From NCBI RefSeq assembly GCF_050436995.1, contig NC_134754.1:6999001-7063000 (forward strand): DNA of 64,000 nucleotides, in the 5' to 3' direction. The DNA is from Anticarsia gemmatalis. Taxonomy: Eukaryota; Arthropoda; Insecta; Lepidoptera; Erebidae. The position numbers and the translations under genes were made by a program. Under the pieces are notes generated by a model. That model did no database searches, had not been told where the DNA came from, and worked only from the letters and a program-made list of their open reading frames with translations. Shown here piece after piece: positions 61,546 through 64,000 of the stretch. The first letter of the stretch is position 1, and the number at the start of each line of letters is the position of its first letter.

Positions 61546-63979
61546 GTGAGTTTTATGTTTTCATAACATATAACGTGTTTTGGTAGTGATTTAAATAGTA
61601 ACAAAAGTGATTACCTTTACAGAAAATTAAATAAATACTAGTTCGTGTGCAGATGATTATCTCACAATAGTAGAGATAAAAGTACAACAAATTAAATTAA
61701 TAACAAACAAAATTGTTTCCAATACATCGTCATAAATATTTGAAAACCAAATGTAGGTGATTTCTATATTTCAAAAGCTCCTATTTGATCAGATATTTTC
61801 TAACGAACAAATTACTAGATTCAAACGACCAAAACAGTTACAACTAGTGTTGATGAAAATATTCGCGGTTTAAATCATAAAAATGGGGCGACCCCACTGC
61901 ATCCTGTCGTGTGTCGGTGCTCAAAAATTTATGTACAGGTGAGGGACCGTCACATTTTATTCTTTTTTTATCGTATACGGAATGTAAAGCTCTACTTAAA
62001 TGCTTAACAATGTCTGTCATCATAGAGATACAAATTAATGCAGAAATATTTCACAGCTGATGCACAAACACATTAAACTTCCATTAAACCCTGTTACGTA
62101 TTTATTAAACAAATTTTATAGTTACAGACTAAAAACAAAATCAGTATTACACAACGTAACATAAAATTATTTCCTACTTCATTTATGTAATAATATAGAT
62201 TAAATCACCGTAATATTTATAGCAGTCTCGCTACATCCGCCTGTCTGCACCAGACAGTTGAAAGGCTGTAAACTCTCACTCTCTAACAAAAAACACATTA
62301 AAATGTCGAACATAATATATTTTCAAAACGACCCCAGATGTTTGAATAATTCAGTATATTTTGTTGTTTATAATGTTCTGACGTAACTATCAGACAAACG
62401 GCGATTTGAAGTAACTTTAAATGTATCCTCTACAACAGGAACCATTTAATCTGAGTTACGTCTAACAATTAAATTTAATTCGTAAACATATTTTTAACAT
62501 AAATATATTTACGAAGTTCAGAACTTAATTTAATAAATATCTGTAAAAAATATGCGTAACAGTCTGATCGTAATACATTTAATTGAAATATATAATTTTC
62601 TAGTACTTAATATAAATCATGATCCCATCAGTCACACAAAAGGATATTTTCCATAAGCCCTGCTTCTCTGGCGAAGTACTTATTTCTAAAGTTCACATTC
62701 ATAGTCTGTCAAACTTACAAGTTTTCCTCAAATATTTTCGTTATGTTAAAGTATCTGACAGTTTACTTATGTAGTTCAGGGCCTATCTTAAATATGGTAG
62801 AGCAACAAATATCGTATGTAAAGGAAAATATTGGAATAATATCTGATTTCAAACATATCAGAAGCTATAGCAATGTCATATCGGTAGCATAATTATCTGT
62901 ACTTTTCATTTTGGGTAATTGCCGGCTCATAAAATAAAAAATATTATCAATTTGTCAGTAGCAGCGGAATTAGTAAATTCCAATACTTACAAATCATAAA
63001 TTGGTTTTATCGAGGATCTTGACTGGACTCTCATTAACCTAAATTGTGGTCTAAGAACAATCTGAAAAATATATTTAACATTTAAGACAAAACAAAATGC
63101 TATGGTTTAAGTTGTAAGAGCAGTTCACAACCTGGCAAATTTCAAGCACTTATTCGCCCGATTTTATTTGTGTCTATCACTTACAATACCGCAAGGAGTT
63201 CTTTGAGAGGAAAATATAGATGCTAGCCGAATATACGCCTATAACGATAGTGTTTTTTACTAGTGCCAATCATCATCCGACAATGATTGTTTTCCGCAGT
63301 TGAATCTAACAATTTACACGCTATAGTGACTCGTACAATGTTTACAATTCATCCTGAATTTTGTTTTCATTGACAAGGCTGTTACAAGTTCAATGTTATT
63401 TCAATAAGGTCAACATCGTATGTCAAAGTTTAATGAAGCAGAAGAATTGTCTTCGACATATTCATTACGAGAGGCCGCCGGCGACATCGTCCGCGTAGAA
63501 ATGGAAACCCTTCCCGTGTAAATCCCGATCCCTCAGGAACTCTAGGTATAAAAAGTAGCCTATGGGTTATTCTGTGTCTTCAGCTACCTATATACCAAAT
63601 TTCATCGTAATCGGTTAGGTCGTATTTGCGTGAAAGAGTAACAAACATCCATACATTCTCATAAACTTTCGCATTTATAATATTAGTAGGATTAATAAAA
63701 TTTACTTCTCCTTTAGACCATGGCAAAGAATACATACCCGTACATTCGTGTTACTACCGAAACTTCTGATAGTGTTATCTCCTGTACGATCTTATTTCAT
63801 CTGTAAATATTTTTTATCAAAGTGTCTTCACCTAATTCACAAATCTAAAAGAGTTTTTCCTTCAGATGAGGACCAGTTTCATTTTCCATCCATTTTTTTA
63901 TTTATTGTGACTACTATATTGATTATTAAATAATTTGTTACGCGCACTCATTTCCTTTACAAAGGAAAATTAATTTCAG
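61546..63979 (+). other. Putative first intron of the fourth gene
   Basis: It starts with a strong GTGAGT donor. It is AT-rich and contains one retroposon tail (63465-63697). A small open stretch at about 61882 ends at a GTGAGG donor but is in the wrong phase for the downstream exon. Nothing else is recognised. Confidence 0.4.
63465..63697 (+). mobile_element. Short retroposon tail in the fourth gene's intron
   Basis: It is the reverse of the copy at 37170: GACATCGTCCGCGTAG, CCTCAGGAACTCTAGG, ACTTTCGCATTTATAATATT and AGTAGGATTA at the end. It ends about 280 bases before the candidate second exon. Confidence 0.6.
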
Positions 63980-64000
63980 CTGTAGGACTTGCCTTGTGGT
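63980..64000 (+). CDS. Possible second exon of the fourth gene, cut by window end
   Basis: A pyrimidine-rich acceptor ending in TTTCAG at 63979 is followed by bases that join in frame to the exon ending at 61545 and read Pro-Val-Gly-Leu-Ala-Leu-Trp. Gene C also begins its second exon with Val-Gly-Leu. Only 21 bases are visible, so this is suggestive only. Confidence 0.35.

Noticed and set aside
61882..61938. Alternative exon in the fourth gene's first intron (ATG frame ending at GTGAGG)
   Set aside because: It ends in phase 2, which does not fit the acceptor at 63979 and would not replace the signal peptide.
1..64000. CRISPR arrays, bacterial operons or phage genes
   Set aside because: No regularly spaced direct repeats of CRISPR type, no ribosome-binding-site-led gene strings; the gene structure is clearly eukaryotic.

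Overview
The window looks like nuclear DNA of a moth or butterfly (Lepidoptera). It is AT-rich, its genes are split into many short exons with GT-AG introns, and it carries several repeats of types I know from lepidopteran genomes: tRNA- and 5S-derived SINEs, 3' ends of non-LTR elements, and many small inverted-repeat elements. The taxon is inferred; no species-specific gene confirms it.

The core (about 26.8-57.9 kb) is a cluster of three complete ionotropic glutamate receptor genes of the kainate-type family. Gene A (+, ~27.3-34.64 kb, ~926-928 aa), gene B (-, 47.11-35.12 kb, 904 aa) and gene C (+, 47.67-57.66 kb, 943 aa) each have 16 coding exons that I assembled by eye, with phases that close to one open frame. 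Each encodes a signal peptide, an amino-terminal (LIVBP-like) domain, a glutamate-binding S1/S2 lobe pair, M1, a pore loop, M3, M4 and a cytoplasmic tail. From exon 10 on, exon sizes match almost base for base (224/138/199/229-232/113-116/153-159/195-201), so they arose by local duplication. A and B are tail to tail (477 bp apart). B and C are head to head with only 555 bp between start codons, implying a shared divergent promoter. Such genes usually encode subunits that co-assemble as tetramers, so the three could form heteromeric channels; that is inference.

The most striking signals are in the gates. Gene A keeps the near-invariant SYTANLAAF motif of M3. Gene B has Thr at the eighth position, the same substitution as mouse Lurcher (GluD2 A654T), which makes channels leak. 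Gene C has lost most of the motif (TYIAQLSAS) and carries a 28-residue acidic insertion in its amino-terminal domain. All three have Thr at the pore Q/R site and Asp in place of the ligand-site Pro.

The left 26.7 kb holds no gene I can support. It has repeats, a hAT-like element with 8-bp target duplications, a 43-bp tandem repeat, and a CpG-rich promoter-like patch near 9.5 kb. To the right of gene C (57.9-61.4 kb) is intergenic DNA, followed by the signal-peptide exon of a fourth + strand gene (61,482-61,545). A possible second exon starts at 63,980 and runs off the window. A family of short palindromic elements with CAGTA-type ends has at least ten copies, mostly in the introns of the receptor cluster.
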